Made by a program: the position numbers and the translations under genes. The notes beneath the pieces are model-generated. The model made no database searches. It was not told the origin of the DNA and was given only the letters and a program-made list of their open reading frames with translations. A DNA stretch of 64,000 bases from Lacinutrix algicola (GTDB lineage: Bacteria; Bacteroidota; Bacteroidia; Flavobacteriales; Flavobacteriaceae), in the NCBI RefSeq assembly GCF_001418085.1, contig NZ_LIQH01000020.1, positions 62,001-126,000 of the forward strand. The letters are read 5' to 3'. Below are positions 17,585 to 25,763 of the stretch, piece by piece (position 1 is the first letter of the stretch; every line of letters begins with the position of its first letter).

Positions 17585-17767
17585 ATGAAAACCCTTAAAC
17601 TAACATTAATTGCACTTTTTTCAATAGGATTATTAACAGCAGTTTTACCAACTAGCGAAACAGAGCCAGCTACAGAAACAGTAAATCACGAATTATCTAA
17701 GCCAAGTATTGATTTAACAGCATTTATCGAGATAAGAGGAAAAAGAAAGGTGCCGTCTCAAGGCTAA
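17585..17767 (+). CDS. Exported 60-residue peptide, array copy 5
   Basis: A mosaic. The leader is that of copies 2-7, but the middle (TSETEPAT) and the silent codons of the C-terminus (CCA, ATT) are those of copy 1. This suggests recombination or gene conversion between units. The invariant C-terminus is intact. Confidence 0.85.
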   Translation: MKTLKLTLIALFSIGLLTAVLPTSETEPATETVNHELSKPSIDLTAFIEIRGKRKVPSQG

Positions 17768-17824
17768 ACTTCACTATAATTTAGATTTCAAAAAAACATT
17801 AATAGCGACATAACATTACAAAAC

Positions 17825-18007
17825 ATGAAAACCCTTAAACTAACATTAATTGCACTTTTTTCAATAGGATTATTAACAGCAGTATTACCATCTAACGATA
17901 CAGATGTTGTTAGAGAAACAGTAAATCACGAATTATCTAAGCCGAGTATCGATTTAACAGCATTTATCGAGATAAGAGGAAAAAGAAAAGTTCCGTCTCA
18001 AGGCTAA
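17825..18007 (+). CDS. Exported 60-residue peptide, array copy 6
   Basis: As copy 2 except Arg for Thr at residue 30 (SNDTDVVR). This is the only change next to the invariant block, which runs from residue 31 to 60. Confidence 0.85.
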   Translation: MKTLKLTLIALFSIGLLTAVLPSNDTDVVRETVNHELSKPSIDLTAFIEIRGKRKVPSQG

Positions 18008-18064
18008 ACTTCACTATAATTTAGATTTCAAAAAAACATTAATAGCAACATAACATTACAAAAC

Positions 18065-18247
18065 ATGAAAACCCTTAAACTAACATTAATCGCACTTTTT
18101 TCAATAGGATTATTAACAGCAGTATTGCCATCTAACGATACAGATGTTGTTACAGAAACAGTAAATCATGAATTATCTAAGCCGAGTATTGATTTAACAG
18201 CATTTATCGAGATAAGAGGAAAAAGAAAAGTTCCGTCTCAAGGCTAG
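18065..18247 (+). CDS. Exported 60-residue peptide, array copy 7
   Basis: The protein is identical to copies 2 and 4. It is the last unit; the spacer sequence typical of the array is not repeated after it. The kinase gene begins 91 nt downstream on the same strand with no strong terminator between them, which ties the peptides to the two-component pair. Confidence 0.85.
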   Translation: MKTLKLTLIALFSIGLLTAVLPSNDTDVVTETVNHELSKPSIDLTAFIEIRGKRKVPSQG

Positions 18248-18307
18248 AATCTATATTTCGCGCTTTGAATATCGAAGTGTGTTTAAAACAAGTTTTTATA
18301 TTTTTTA

Positions 18308-18337
18308 GTTTAAATTTGATAAAATCAAAGACTAAAC
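18308..18337 (+). promoter_or_regulatory. Dyad overlapping a -7 element in front of the kinase gene
   Basis: A nested inverted repeat (GTTTA, TTTGAT-AAA-ATCAAA, TAAAC) ends one base before the TTG start at 18339. It contains TAAATTTG (18311-18318), which fits the TAnnTTTG promoter element. It could be an operator over a kinase promoter or an RNA hairpin that masks the start codon. No clear -33 TTG is present. Confidence 0.45.
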
Positions 18338-18338
18338 C

Positions 18339-20354
18339 TTGAAACAATTCTTTATTTTAATTTGTGTTTTTTCATTCTATTTTTCTTTTGCTCAAAAAGG
18401 AAAATCGAATATTGAGTTAGACTCTATATATACTTATAGAGAATATTCTAAAAATACAGATCTATCATTTAACAAGCGTATTTTATATGCTAAAAAAGCC
18501 ATAGAACGCTCTAAAAACTATGGAGAAGATTCAACTATAATTAAAAGCCAAAAGGCTTTGTCTTCAATCTATTTGAATCAATTAAATACCGAAAAACTTA
18601 AATCGGTAAATTTTGAAATTATAAAAACAGCTAGCAAAATCAAAGATTCTGCGGCTTTAGCAAATGCAAATTTTATTTTGGGTTATGCTTATGATGAAGA
18701 ATCTAAGCAAGATAGCGCATATTTTTATTATTCAAGAGCAGTAAAGCAATACGAAGCTTTGGGTGATACTAAAGACTATATTAATGTATTGTCTAATATG
18801 AGTTATATTCAGCAGTCTGAGAGAGATTATATTGGAGCAGAAATTAATTTGGTAAGAGCTCTAAAGACTTTAGAAAAGCTACCTAGTAATGAAGAAAATA
18901 ATTACGATAAATGGGATAAATATAATTTATTGGGTATCATTTCTGGTGAGCTTAAGAACTTTGACAAAGCGCTAGAGTATTATAATCTTTCTATAAGTGT
19001 TTTAGAGGATGACCCTAATGCTTATTATTATATTTTATATTCTAAAAATAATATAGGATCAATTTATAGAAGAAAAGGAGACTACCCAAGTGCTATTAAA
19101 ATTTTTAATACTCTTCTTGAAGATGAAAGCTTATATGCTAACGATCCTGAGTCTTATGCTAATATAAAAGCAAACTTAGCCTATTCTAATTTTTTAAATA
19201 ATGATTTTGTTTCAGAAGAAATAAGTGAGATGTTTAGCGAAGCATTTAAAATATCCAGCATCATGGAAGATGAAATGGGTGTTATGGGAACGAGTTCTTA
19301 TTATGCTGAATTTTTAAATAAAATTGATGAGGTAGATTCGGCTAAAAAGTATGTTGATCTGGCATATAAGATTGCTAAAAACACAAAAACGAATAGTTTT
19401 GTTTTTAAAACATTAATTACAAAATCTGAAATTGAAAAAGACTCATCTAATGTTTTTTTAACCGAGTACATAAAATTAAACGATAGTTTGATAACTGCAG
19501 AACGCTCTATTAGAAACAAATTTGCAAGAATAGATTATGAGACAGATATAATAATACAGGAGAAAGAAGCTATCTCAAAACAGAACCTTTGGTTAGTAAT
19601 TACTTCAATAGTACTCTTACTTTCTATATTACTTTTGTATATTATTAAAACACAACGAGAAAAAAACAAAGAGCTTGAACTTGCACAGCAGCAACAAGAG
19701 GCTAATGAAGAGATATATAATCTTATGTTGTCTCAACAAGACAAAATGGATGAAGCTAGAGCTGTCGAAAAAAAGAGAATTTCGCAAGAAATACACGATG
19801 GAATTTTGGGCAGATTATTTGGTACAAGACTTAGTTTAGATAGTCTTAATATGGTTAATACTAAGGAAGCTATTATTAGTAGGGAAAACTACATTAAAGA
19901 CCTAATGGATATAGAGAAAGACATTCGTAAAGTTTCTCATGATTTAAATACCGATTTTATTTCGCATGCTAGTTTCTCAGACATGATTAATACACTTGTA
20001 GAAACGCAATGTACAGCCTATGATTTAGATTATAAAATTAAAATAGAACATGAAATAAAATGGGATAATTTAACCAATAAAACTAAAATACATATTTACA
20101 GAATTATACAAGAATCGCTTCAAAACATTTACAAACATGCAAAGGCAAAACTTATAAATATAATAGTGAAACAAGAAGATAATTTAATATCTTTATCAAT
20201 AATAGACGATGGTATTGGTTACGACATATCTAAACAAAAAGAAGGTATAGGTTTAAAAAATATCAAATCGAGAGTGAGTGCTATTGGAGGAAAACAAAAA
20301 ATAAATTCTCAAATTAATAAAGGCACAATAGTAAATATAGAAATCCCAATTTAA
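18339..20354 (+). CDS. TPR-type sensor histidine kinase (HisKA_3)
   Basis: A 671-residue kinase with a TTG start, supported because it begins a good signal peptide (MKQFFILICVFSFYFSFAQ). A stop codon lies two codons upstream. Residues 20-395 are TPR-like helical repeats predicted to lie in the periplasm, such as YFYYSRAVKQYEALGD and ALEYYNLSISVLEDD. One membrane helix lies at about 416-437, then a Gln/Glu-rich coiled coil. The HisKA_3 phospho-acceptor is H486 in ISQEIHDG, and the ATPase domain has RIIQESLQNIYKHA, DDGIGY and GIGLKNIK. Its response regulator follows after 17 nt. TPR domains often bind peptides, so the array peptides upstream are candidate ligands. Confidence 0.9.
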   Translation: MKQFFILICVFSFYFSFAQKGKSNIELDSIYTYREYSKNTDLSFNKRILYAKKAIERSKNYGEDSTIIKSQKALSSIYLNQLNTEKLKSVNFEIIKTASKIKDSAALANANFILGYAYDEESKQDSAYFYYSRAVKQYEALGDTKDYINVLSNMSYIQQSERDYIGAEINLVRALKTLEKLPSNEENNYDKWDKYNLLGIISGELKNFDKALEYYNLSISVLEDDPNAYYYILYSKNNIGSIYRRKGDYPSAIKIFNTLLEDESLYANDPESYANIKANLAYSNFLNNDFVSEEISEMFSEAFKISSIMEDEMGVMGTSSYYAEFLNKIDEVDSAKKYVDLAYKIAKNTKTNSFVFKTLITKSEIEKDSSNVFLTEYIKLNDSLITAERSIRNKFARIDYETDIIIQEKEAISKQNLWLVITSIVLLLSILLLYIIKTQREKNKELELAQQQQEANEEIYNLMLSQQDKMDEARAVEKKRISQEIHDGILGRLFGTRLSLDSLNMVNTKEAIISRENYIKDLMDIEKDIRKVSHDLNTDFISHASFSDMINTLVETQCTAYDLDYKIKIEHEIKWDNLTNKTKIHIYRIIQESLQNIYKHAKAKLINIIVKQEDNLISLSIIDDGIGYDISKQKEGIGLKNIKSRVSAIGGKQKINSQINKGTIVNIEIPI

Positions 20355-20371
20355 GATAGAACACATTTAAA

Positions 20372-21052
20372 ATGCCGGAAAAAAATATTAAAATATTAAT
20401 GACCGATGATCATCCTATGATTATTGAAGGTTACCGTAATACTTTGTTAGCTACAAAAAAAGAATCTCAAAATTTAACTATCGATTTTGCTACAAATAGT
20501 GACGAATCCATAGATTTAATAAATAAATCGATTGCTATTGGAGAGCTTTATACTGTTTATTTTTTTGATATTAGTATACCTCCTTCTAGTGATGGTAGGT
20601 ATAAGTCTGGAGAAGATTTAGCAATGTATGTTAGAGAAAAATCACCAAAATCTAAAGTAGTTATGCTTACTATGTTTAATGAATCTTATCGTATACATAG
20701 TATTATAAACAATATTAACCCAGAAGGTTTTTTAATTAAAAGTGATTTAACCTCAAGGGAGCTTGCTAGTGCTTTTCAAGCGGTATTAAATAATCCGCCT
20801 TTTTATAGTGGTACAGTAAACCAAATAATTAAAAAAACAAGATTTAGTAATTTAGACGTAAGCGAAGTAAATCATCGTATTTTATATCTAATTTCTAGAG
20901 GAATTAAAAATAAGGATATTGCGAAGGAAATGAATCTTTCTTTAAGTAGTATAGAGAAGAAAAAGAAACAATTAAAAGAAATTTTTAGTATTGAAGAAGG
21001 TGACGAAAAATCGCTGATTGAGAAAGCTAGAGGTTATGGTTTTATAGATTAA
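20372..21052 (+). CDS. NarL/LuxR-type response regulator
   Basis: A 226-residue protein. The receiver domain has the acidic pair D12/D13 (MTDDHP) and the phospho-acceptor D66 in FFDISIPP. The C-terminal helix-turn-helix is of LuxR type (ISRGIKNKDIAKEMNLSLSSIEKKK). The receiver carries a short insert after D66 (SSDGRYKSGEDL), seen in some Bacteroidota members. It is the partner of the preceding kinase and may control the peptide array or an unknown target set. Confidence 0.9.
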   Translation: MPEKNIKILMTDDHPMIIEGYRNTLLATKKESQNLTIDFATNSDESIDLINKSIAIGELYTVYFFDISIPPSSDGRYKSGEDLAMYVREKSPKSKVVMLTMFNESYRIHSIINNINPEGFLIKSDLTSRELASAFQAVLNNPPFYSGTVNQIIKKTRFSNLDVSEVNHRILYLISRGIKNKDIAKEMNLSLSSIEKKKKQLKEIFSIEEGDEKSLIEKARGYGFID

Positions 21053-21158
21053 ACACAGTTTTTTCCTACGATATTGTTAATTTTTTTAAAAATCAAGATT
21101 ATTTAAATAACATATAAATCACTGTTTTTATTGATGTTTTGAGAGGATTCAATTTTTT

Positions 21159-21180
21159 GATTACGGTAAAAGCCGTAATC
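21159..21180. other. Hairpin after the response regulator gene
   Basis: GATTACGG (21159-21166) pairs with CCGTAATC (21173-21180) around a 6-nt loop in the 268-bp gap after the response regulator. It is preceded by T6 and followed by an AT-rich stretch without a clean T run. It may be a weak terminator or an operator. Confidence 0.4.
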
Positions 21181-21278
21181 GTATAATTTTATTTTACTTA
21201 AATTTATTTAATCAACAATCATACATGACTGAATTCATAATTCAATTAGAATTTAGTTGGTAATAGCACATTTACACA

Positions 21279-21318
21279 AAACCTTGCTTTTTCTATATGA
21301 AATAGCAAGGTTTATTCT
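21279..21318. terminator. Bidirectional terminator between convergent genes
   Basis: AAACCTTGCT (21279-21288) pairs with AGCAAGGTTT (21304-21313), with a T-rich tract on the right and an A-rich one on the left. It lies between the response regulator and the DUF456 gene. Confidence 0.75.
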
Positions 21319-21320
21319 TT

Positions 21321-21818
21321 TTAAAAAATGATGGTTTTATAGTCCCAAAAGATCTTAATAAATAAGCCAAAATATATTATAGCAACAATAAACTTAATAA
21401 ATGTTCCTGTTATAAAACCTAAAAAAGAACCAAAAGCAGCTTTTAATGCTGTTTTAGAATCTGCTTTGTTAGATAACTCACCTAAAAGCGCTCCTACAAA
21501 TGGACCAATAATTATGCCTCCAGGAATTGGAGCTAAAACACCTACAATAAGTCCAATGGTGGTGCCTATCATTCCTGCTCTTGTACCTCCAAACCTTTTT
21601 GCGCCTATTGCAGGAATAACGTAATCTAAAGCAAAAACGAGTAATGCAATGGCTAATGTTATGCCTAAAAAAGTCCAATTATTAGGTATGGCATCTGTAA
21701 GATAAAGTAATAGTAATCCAACCCAACTTAAAGGAGGTCCAGGTAATATGGGAAGAAAGCTACCTATAAGGCCAAAAATCATAAAAAGTAAACCAAGAAT
21801 GGTTAAAAAAATATCCAT
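21321..21818 (-). CDS. DUF456 family membrane protein
   Basis: A 165-residue polytopic membrane protein with about five hydrophobic segments. It matches DUF456 in the opening (FGLIGSFLPILPGPPLSW), the GGTRAGMIGTTIG loop and the glycine-rich GGIIIGPFVGALLGE segment. The family has no known function. It is transcribed away from the blaI-type gene. Confidence 0.85.
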   Translation of the reverse strand: MDIFLTILGLLFMIFGLIGSFLPILPGPPLSWVGLLLLYLTDAIPNNWTFLGITLAIALLVFALDYVIPAIGAKRFGGTRAGMIGTTIGLIVGVLAPIPGGIIIGPFVGALLGELSNKADSKTALKAAFGSFLGFITGTFIKFIVAIIYFGLFIKIFWDYKTIIF

Positions 21819-21867
21819 AGTAGTGTTTTGTTATAAGACGATGAAAATGAATAAAAGTTACATTTTT

Positions 21868-21924
21868 AACTAAAAAATTAGTTTAAACTAAAATAATAGT
21901 TATATTTGAACTAAGAACTTAGTT
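21868..21924 (+). promoter_or_regulatory. BlaI-type promoter with two operator dyads
   Basis: The -7 element TATATTTG lies at 21901-21908. One dyad (AACTAA-4 nt-TTAGTT, 21868-21883) lies near the -33 region. A second, perfect dyad (AACTAAG-AA-CTTAGTT, 21909-21924) begins right after the -7 element. The paired arrangement fits autorepression by the BlaI-like protein encoded 40 nt downstream. Confidence 0.7.
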
Positions 21925-21963
21925 TAAAATACTAAGCTCTAATTTAAAATACATCAAACAAAG

Positions 21964-22332
21964 ATGAAACAACTTACAAAAGCAGAAGAAGATATCATGC
22001 AAGTACTATGGCAATTAAAAAAAGCCAACGTAAAGCAAATAATAGAAGAGTTACCAGAGCCAAAACCTGCCTATAATACGGTGTCTACTATTGTTAGAAT
22101 TTTAGAGAGCAAAGGTTTTGTAGATTATGAAAAGAAAGGAAAAGGGCATATTTATTTTCCTCTACTAGAAAAGCAAGACTACAGTAACCAGTCCATTAAT
22201 AAACTGGTAGATAATTATTTTCAAGGTTCTTTTAAAAGTATGGTTTCGTTTTTTATGAAAAAAAATGACATCAATTTAAACGACTTAGAATCGGTTTTAA
22301 ATGAAATAGATAAAGACACAACTAAAAAATAA
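21964..22332 (+). CDS. BlaI/MecI/CopY-family transcriptional repressor
   Basis: A 122-residue winged-helix repressor with the family opening LTKAEEDIMQVLWQL and the recognition segment PAYNTVSTIVRILESKGFV. Such repressors dimerise on dyads and are inactivated by proteolysis triggered by an M56-type sensor. The sensor gene follows 4 nt later and the operator dyads are visible upstream. No beta-lactamase gene is nearby, so the target is more likely a cell-envelope function. Confidence 0.93.
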   Translation: MKQLTKAEEDIMQVLWQLKKANVKQIIEELPEPKPAYNTVSTIVRILESKGFVDYEKKGKGHIYFPLLEKQDYSNQSINKLVDNYFQGSFKSMVSFFMKKNDINLNDLESVLNEIDKDTTKK

Positions 22333-22336
22333 AATT

Positions 22337-23902
22337 ATGTTGCATTATATTCTACAAACTATCGTGTTTCAGTTACTGTTTTTAATGGTTTACGATGTGT
22401 TTTTAAGGAAAGAAACCTTCTTTAATTGGAACAGGTTTTACTTATTAGCTTCAGCTTTTTTATCAATAGTGTTACCTTTTGTAAAAGTAGATAGTTTTAA
22501 AACTGTAATCCCAGAAAGATTCATTTATACTTTGCCAGAAGTTATTTTAGGAAAAAGTAGTACAACTGTAATTACTGGTAAAGAGTTGTTAATAGATGCA
22601 AGTACTGTTAATAGTTTTACTTTTAGTTGGATTTATGTTTTGTATTTGGGTAGTGCATTTGCCTTAGTATTATTTACTATTAAGTTTTACAAGTTAATAG
22701 CAATGACTTATAGAAACCCAAAAGTTAAGTTTGAAACCGCTTTTTTAATCGAGTTGGCTAATAGTAAACATGCTTTTTCATTTTTTAATTATATTTTTTT
22801 AGGAAAAAATATTAATAAGGAAGACAAACAAACCATTTTAACACACGAGTTACATCACGTTAAAGAGAAGCACAGTTTAGATTTATTGTTTTTCGAAGTT
22901 CTAAAAATCTTTTTTTGGTTTAATCCATTAATCTATATGTATCAAAAGAGAACTGCAAATTTACATGAGTTTATAGCAGATTCTAAAGCAGTAAAGTTCA
23001 GTTGTAAAGTTAGCTACTATCAAAATTTATTATCTCAAGTTTTCGATACCCAAAAGGTATCATTCATCAATCCATTTTTTAAACAATCATTAATCAAAAA
23101 ACGAATCATTATGTTAAGCAAATCAAAATCAAAACAAATTCATTTAACAAAGTATTTACTATTGTTTCCAATGGTAATAGGCATGCTGTTTTATACGTCT
23201 TGTTCAGATAAAACAGAAAATGGAAGTGAAATTAGTAGTTTAGAACAGTACTCCTATTCATTAAAACTAAATGAAGAGATGTCTGATGATGTAAAGATTA
23301 TACATCAAAAGTATGAGTCTTTTTTGAAAGAAAATAAAGACTATGTAAGTTGGTCGATAATTGATAAGAAAGCAGGGTTAGTTTCCTATAGTGTTCATGC
23401 TAAGGCTGAAAAAAGACCAATAGGTATGCATGAAACAACAGTTAATTCTACAGATGGTGGTAGTTATTTATCATATTTTAATTTTGATGGTTTAAAAACA
23501 GAAAAAGAAGAATATACTGAAACAGCATTTTTAGATGATGAGTCACTTAGTTTTGCTAATATCGACCAAGTGCCTGTTTATCCTGGTTGTGATACTTCAT
23601 TATCGAACAAAGATCAAAGAGTATGTTTTAGTGATAAACTAAGAGAATTAGTGTTTAGTGATTTTAATTTAGATCTAGGTAAGTCTCTTGGTTTAGTAGG
23701 GAAGCAAAAAATATTTGTTGATTTTACAATTAATAAACAAGGAGATATTGTAGATGTAAAAGCTAAAGCTGAACATCCAGAATTAGAAATTGAAGGTAAA
23801 AGAGTCGTAAATCTTATTCCTAAGTTAGAACCAGGAAAAATAGACGGTAAAGCAGTTAGTGTGGGCTTTACATTACCAATAGTATTTAATATTCAAGAAT
23901 GA
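22337..23902 (+). CDS. M56 (BlaR1-type) metalloprotease with TonB-like C-terminus
   Basis: A 521-residue membrane protein. Four N-terminal helices frame the zinc motif HELHH at residues 170-174, followed by EFIADSKAV. A last membrane helix (residues about 275-290, LLFPMVIGMLFYTSC) leads to a periplasmic part. The C-terminal 110 residues (VPVYPGCD, then KIFVDFTINKQGDIVDVKA and FTLPIVF) resemble a TonB C-terminal domain rather than a penicillin-binding domain. It probably senses an envelope signal and inactivates the BlaI-like repressor. It overlaps the next gene by 4 nt. Confidence 0.9.
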   Translation: MLHYILQTIVFQLLFLMVYDVFLRKETFFNWNRFYLLASAFLSIVLPFVKVDSFKTVIPERFIYTLPEVILGKSSTTVITGKELLIDASTVNSFTFSWIYVLYLGSAFALVLFTIKFYKLIAMTYRNPKVKFETAFLIELANSKHAFSFFNYIFLGKNINKEDKQTILTHELHHVKEKHSLDLLFFEVLKIFFWFNPLIYMYQKRTANLHEFIADSKAVKFSCKVSYYQNLLSQVFDTQKVSFINPFFKQSLIKKRIIMLSKSKSKQIHLTKYLLLFPMVIGMLFYTSCSDKTENGSEISSLEQYSYSLKLNEEMSDDVKIIHQKYESFLKENKDYVSWSIIDKKAGLVSYSVHAKAEKRPIGMHETTVNSTDGGSYLSYFNFDGLKTEKEEYTETAFLDDESLSFANIDQVPVYPGCDTSLSNKDQRVCFSDKLRELVFSDFNLDLGKSLGLVGKQKIFVDFTINKQGDIVDVKAKAEHPELEIEGKRVVNLIPKLEPGKIDGKAVSVGFTLPIVFNIQE

Positions 23903-25049
23903 TTAGAGTATTTATAATAGCAATAATGCTAATATCTTTTAAAACCGAAGCTCAAACTTCGGTTTTAAATGTTTCAGATAGTTTAATGGCAAATGGAAAC
24001 TTCTCTAAAGCTATAGCATTACTTGAAAATAGTGGCACCGAAAACTCCGCGTACAGATTAGCAAGAGCATACAATGCTATTGGTAATTACGACAAATCTA
24101 TTCTAAGTTTTAAAAAAGCGATAGAAAGCACTCCAGAGAACATTTTATTACAATACGAATATGGAAAACTATTAAGTAAAGTAAAAAAAATATAACGGCT
24201 GTTACTATATTTAATAATCTAAAAGCAACAGATAGTACAAATCCAAATTACCATTACGAATTAGGTGTAGTATTAGAGCGTTTAAAAAAAACAAAAGAAG
24301 CTCAAGATAATTTTGAAGCGACTTATAAGTTAGATAAAACACACCAAAAAGCAATATATAAATTAGCAAAGCACAGTCTTAAAAGTAAAGATTTCGAAAG
24401 ATTAGATACTTTAATTACGGTGGGCTTAAAGAGTTATCCAAAAAATGCTGCTTTAACAAGTTTAAAAGCGCAAAGCCTGTATTTACTGCAGGATTATACA
24501 AAATCGATTGTTTGGTTCGAAAAACTATTGAAATTAGGGGATAGAAGTCAGTTTGTTTTCGAGAAATTAAGCTTCGCATATCGTAAAGACTTAGAGTACA
24601 AAAAGGCAATAGAAAATATGGAGCAAGCTTTGCTTTTCGATTCTAAAGACGCTGAAAATTTATACCGATTAGGAGGTTTGTACCAGTTGGTTAAAGATTA
24701 TAAAAATGCAGAAAAGTATATTAAATTGTCACTTGAAATTCGAGATGTGCCTTTAGATAATGAATATAGAAAATTAGCAACAATTTATAACCGTTTAGAA
24801 AAACCACAAATAGCAGTTAAATATTTTAAAAAGGCGCTTAAAGAGAATCCAGATGATGAGTTCGCTAAATTTTACCTTGTAACTACAAAAGCAAGTTACT
24901 ATAAGGACATGCAAAGTAAGATTGAGTTGTTTAATGTTTATATTAAAAACAATCCAGAAAGTATGTTTGTGGAATATGCAAAAAGAGAAAGATTAAAACT
25001 AAAGCAAGAAGCATTTTTAAAAGTTGAAGAGCATAAAGATAAGAACTAG
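23899..25049 (+). pseudogene. TPR protein split by a frameshift at an A8 run
   Basis: The first part (23899-24195, 98 residues) has a signal peptide (IIAIMLISFKTEAQ) and two TPR motifs, then stops at TAA 24193-24195. From about 24189 the -1 frame is open to 25049 and encodes further TPR motifs (PNYHYELGVVLERLKKTKEA, then LYRLGGLYQLVKDYKNAEKY). The shift falls on an A8 run (24183-24190) containing A-AAA-AAA in the correct phase for a -1 slip. It may be a lost base, a sequencing error, or recoding. Intact, it would be a periplasmic TPR protein of about 380 residues linked to the M56 gene. Confidence 0.75.
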
Positions 25050-25124
25050 TATTCTTGCTAATTGATATACTGTATTTTAAATGTTTTTTGTGGCAGATAA
25101 ATGTTAGTTAACCTAAGTATTTGT

Positions 25125-25155
25125 AAACCGAAGGCATAAGTTTTCGGTTTTTTTA
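25125..25155 (+). terminator. Rho-independent terminator
   Basis: AAACCGAA (25125-25132) pairs with TTCGGTTT (25143-25150), followed by a T-rich tract. It ends the BlaI/M56/TPR transcript. Confidence 0.85.
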
Positions 25156-25219
25156 TTTTTAAGATAATATATTGTACTTTTCGGTTTTATATCAATCTAA
25201 ATTGGTGTTAATTAAAGCC

Positions 25220-25696
25220 ATGCAAAAACTATTTGTTTTTTTATTAATTATATGCGCAACTTCTTGCGAGTATTTTAATGCAAAAAAAATAACATCGGAA
25301 ACTATTTATAATGAAGAATTAAAAATGGTTAATTGGAATGCTGTAGATACCTATCCTACATTTTCTATCTGTGATACTTTTGAAACAAAAAACGAAAAGA
25401 AAATGTGTTTTGAAAACACATTATCACAACACATAACTTCAAGCTTGCAAAATGAAATAATTATAGTTTCTCAAGATATTGATGATACTGTTATTTTAGA
25501 ATTTCAAATTTCCGAACTAGGAGAAATTACAATTAAGCATATTAATTTAAACGCAGTTACAGCGTTAGAAATACCTGAAATTGAAAGCATGATAGCAAGT
25601 AGTCTAAATACTTTGCCTCAGGTTTTTCCAGCAATTAAACGTAACCAACCAGTAAAAACAGAGTTTAAATTACCTATTCTTATTACTGTAAATTAA
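25220..25696 (+). CDS. Lipoprotein with TonB-C-like domain
   Basis: I place the start at the ATG at 25220 because it begins a lipoprotein signal peptide (MQKLFVFLLIICATSC). An upstream in-frame ATG at 25172 would bury it and overlap the terminator region. The 158-residue product has a TYPTFSICD segment and a late FQISELGEITIKHI strand pattern like the C-terminal domain of the M56 protein nearby (VYPGCD, FTINKQGDIVDV). The two are probably paralogous domains. It may sense or bind envelope partners. Confidence 0.7.
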   Translation: MQKLFVFLLIICATSCEYFNAKKITSETIYNEELKMVNWNAVDTYPTFSICDTFETKNEKKMCFENTLSQHITSSLQNEIIIVSQDIDDTVILEFQISELGEITIKHINLNAVTALEIPEIESMIASSLNTLPQVFPAIKRNQPVKTEFKLPILITVN

Positions 25697-25763
25697 GTTG
25701 GAAAAACTATTTTATTAGTTTCCAATCTTAGTTTACAATCAAATACATAAGGTTAATTACGGC

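Larger units (their letters stand above)
16606..18247 (+). repeat. Tandem array of seven peptide genes
   Basis: Seven direct repeats with unit lengths of about 239-259 bp. Each holds a 183-bp gene and a conserved spacer (a TTCACTATAATTTAGATTT segment, then ATTAATAGCAACATAACATT before the ATG). The unit before copy 3 is longer because a 10-bp AACATTACAT motif is repeated there. The start-to-start distances are 239, 259, 242, 239, 240 and 240 bp. No terminator is evident between units, so one polycistronic transcript is possible. Confidence 0.95.

Noticed and set aside
16606-18247. The regular repeats could suggest a CRISPR array or a satellite repeat.
   Set aside because: Units are about 240 bp, each with an intact 60-codon frame and silent codon variation; there are no 25-40-bp repeats with unique spacers and no cas genes.
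16606-18247. A RiPP or class II bacteriocin precursor cluster.
   Set aside because: There is no Cys, no GG leader end, and no modification enzyme, immunity or dedicated ABC exporter gene nearby. A cationic antimicrobial role remains possible but is less supported than signalling.
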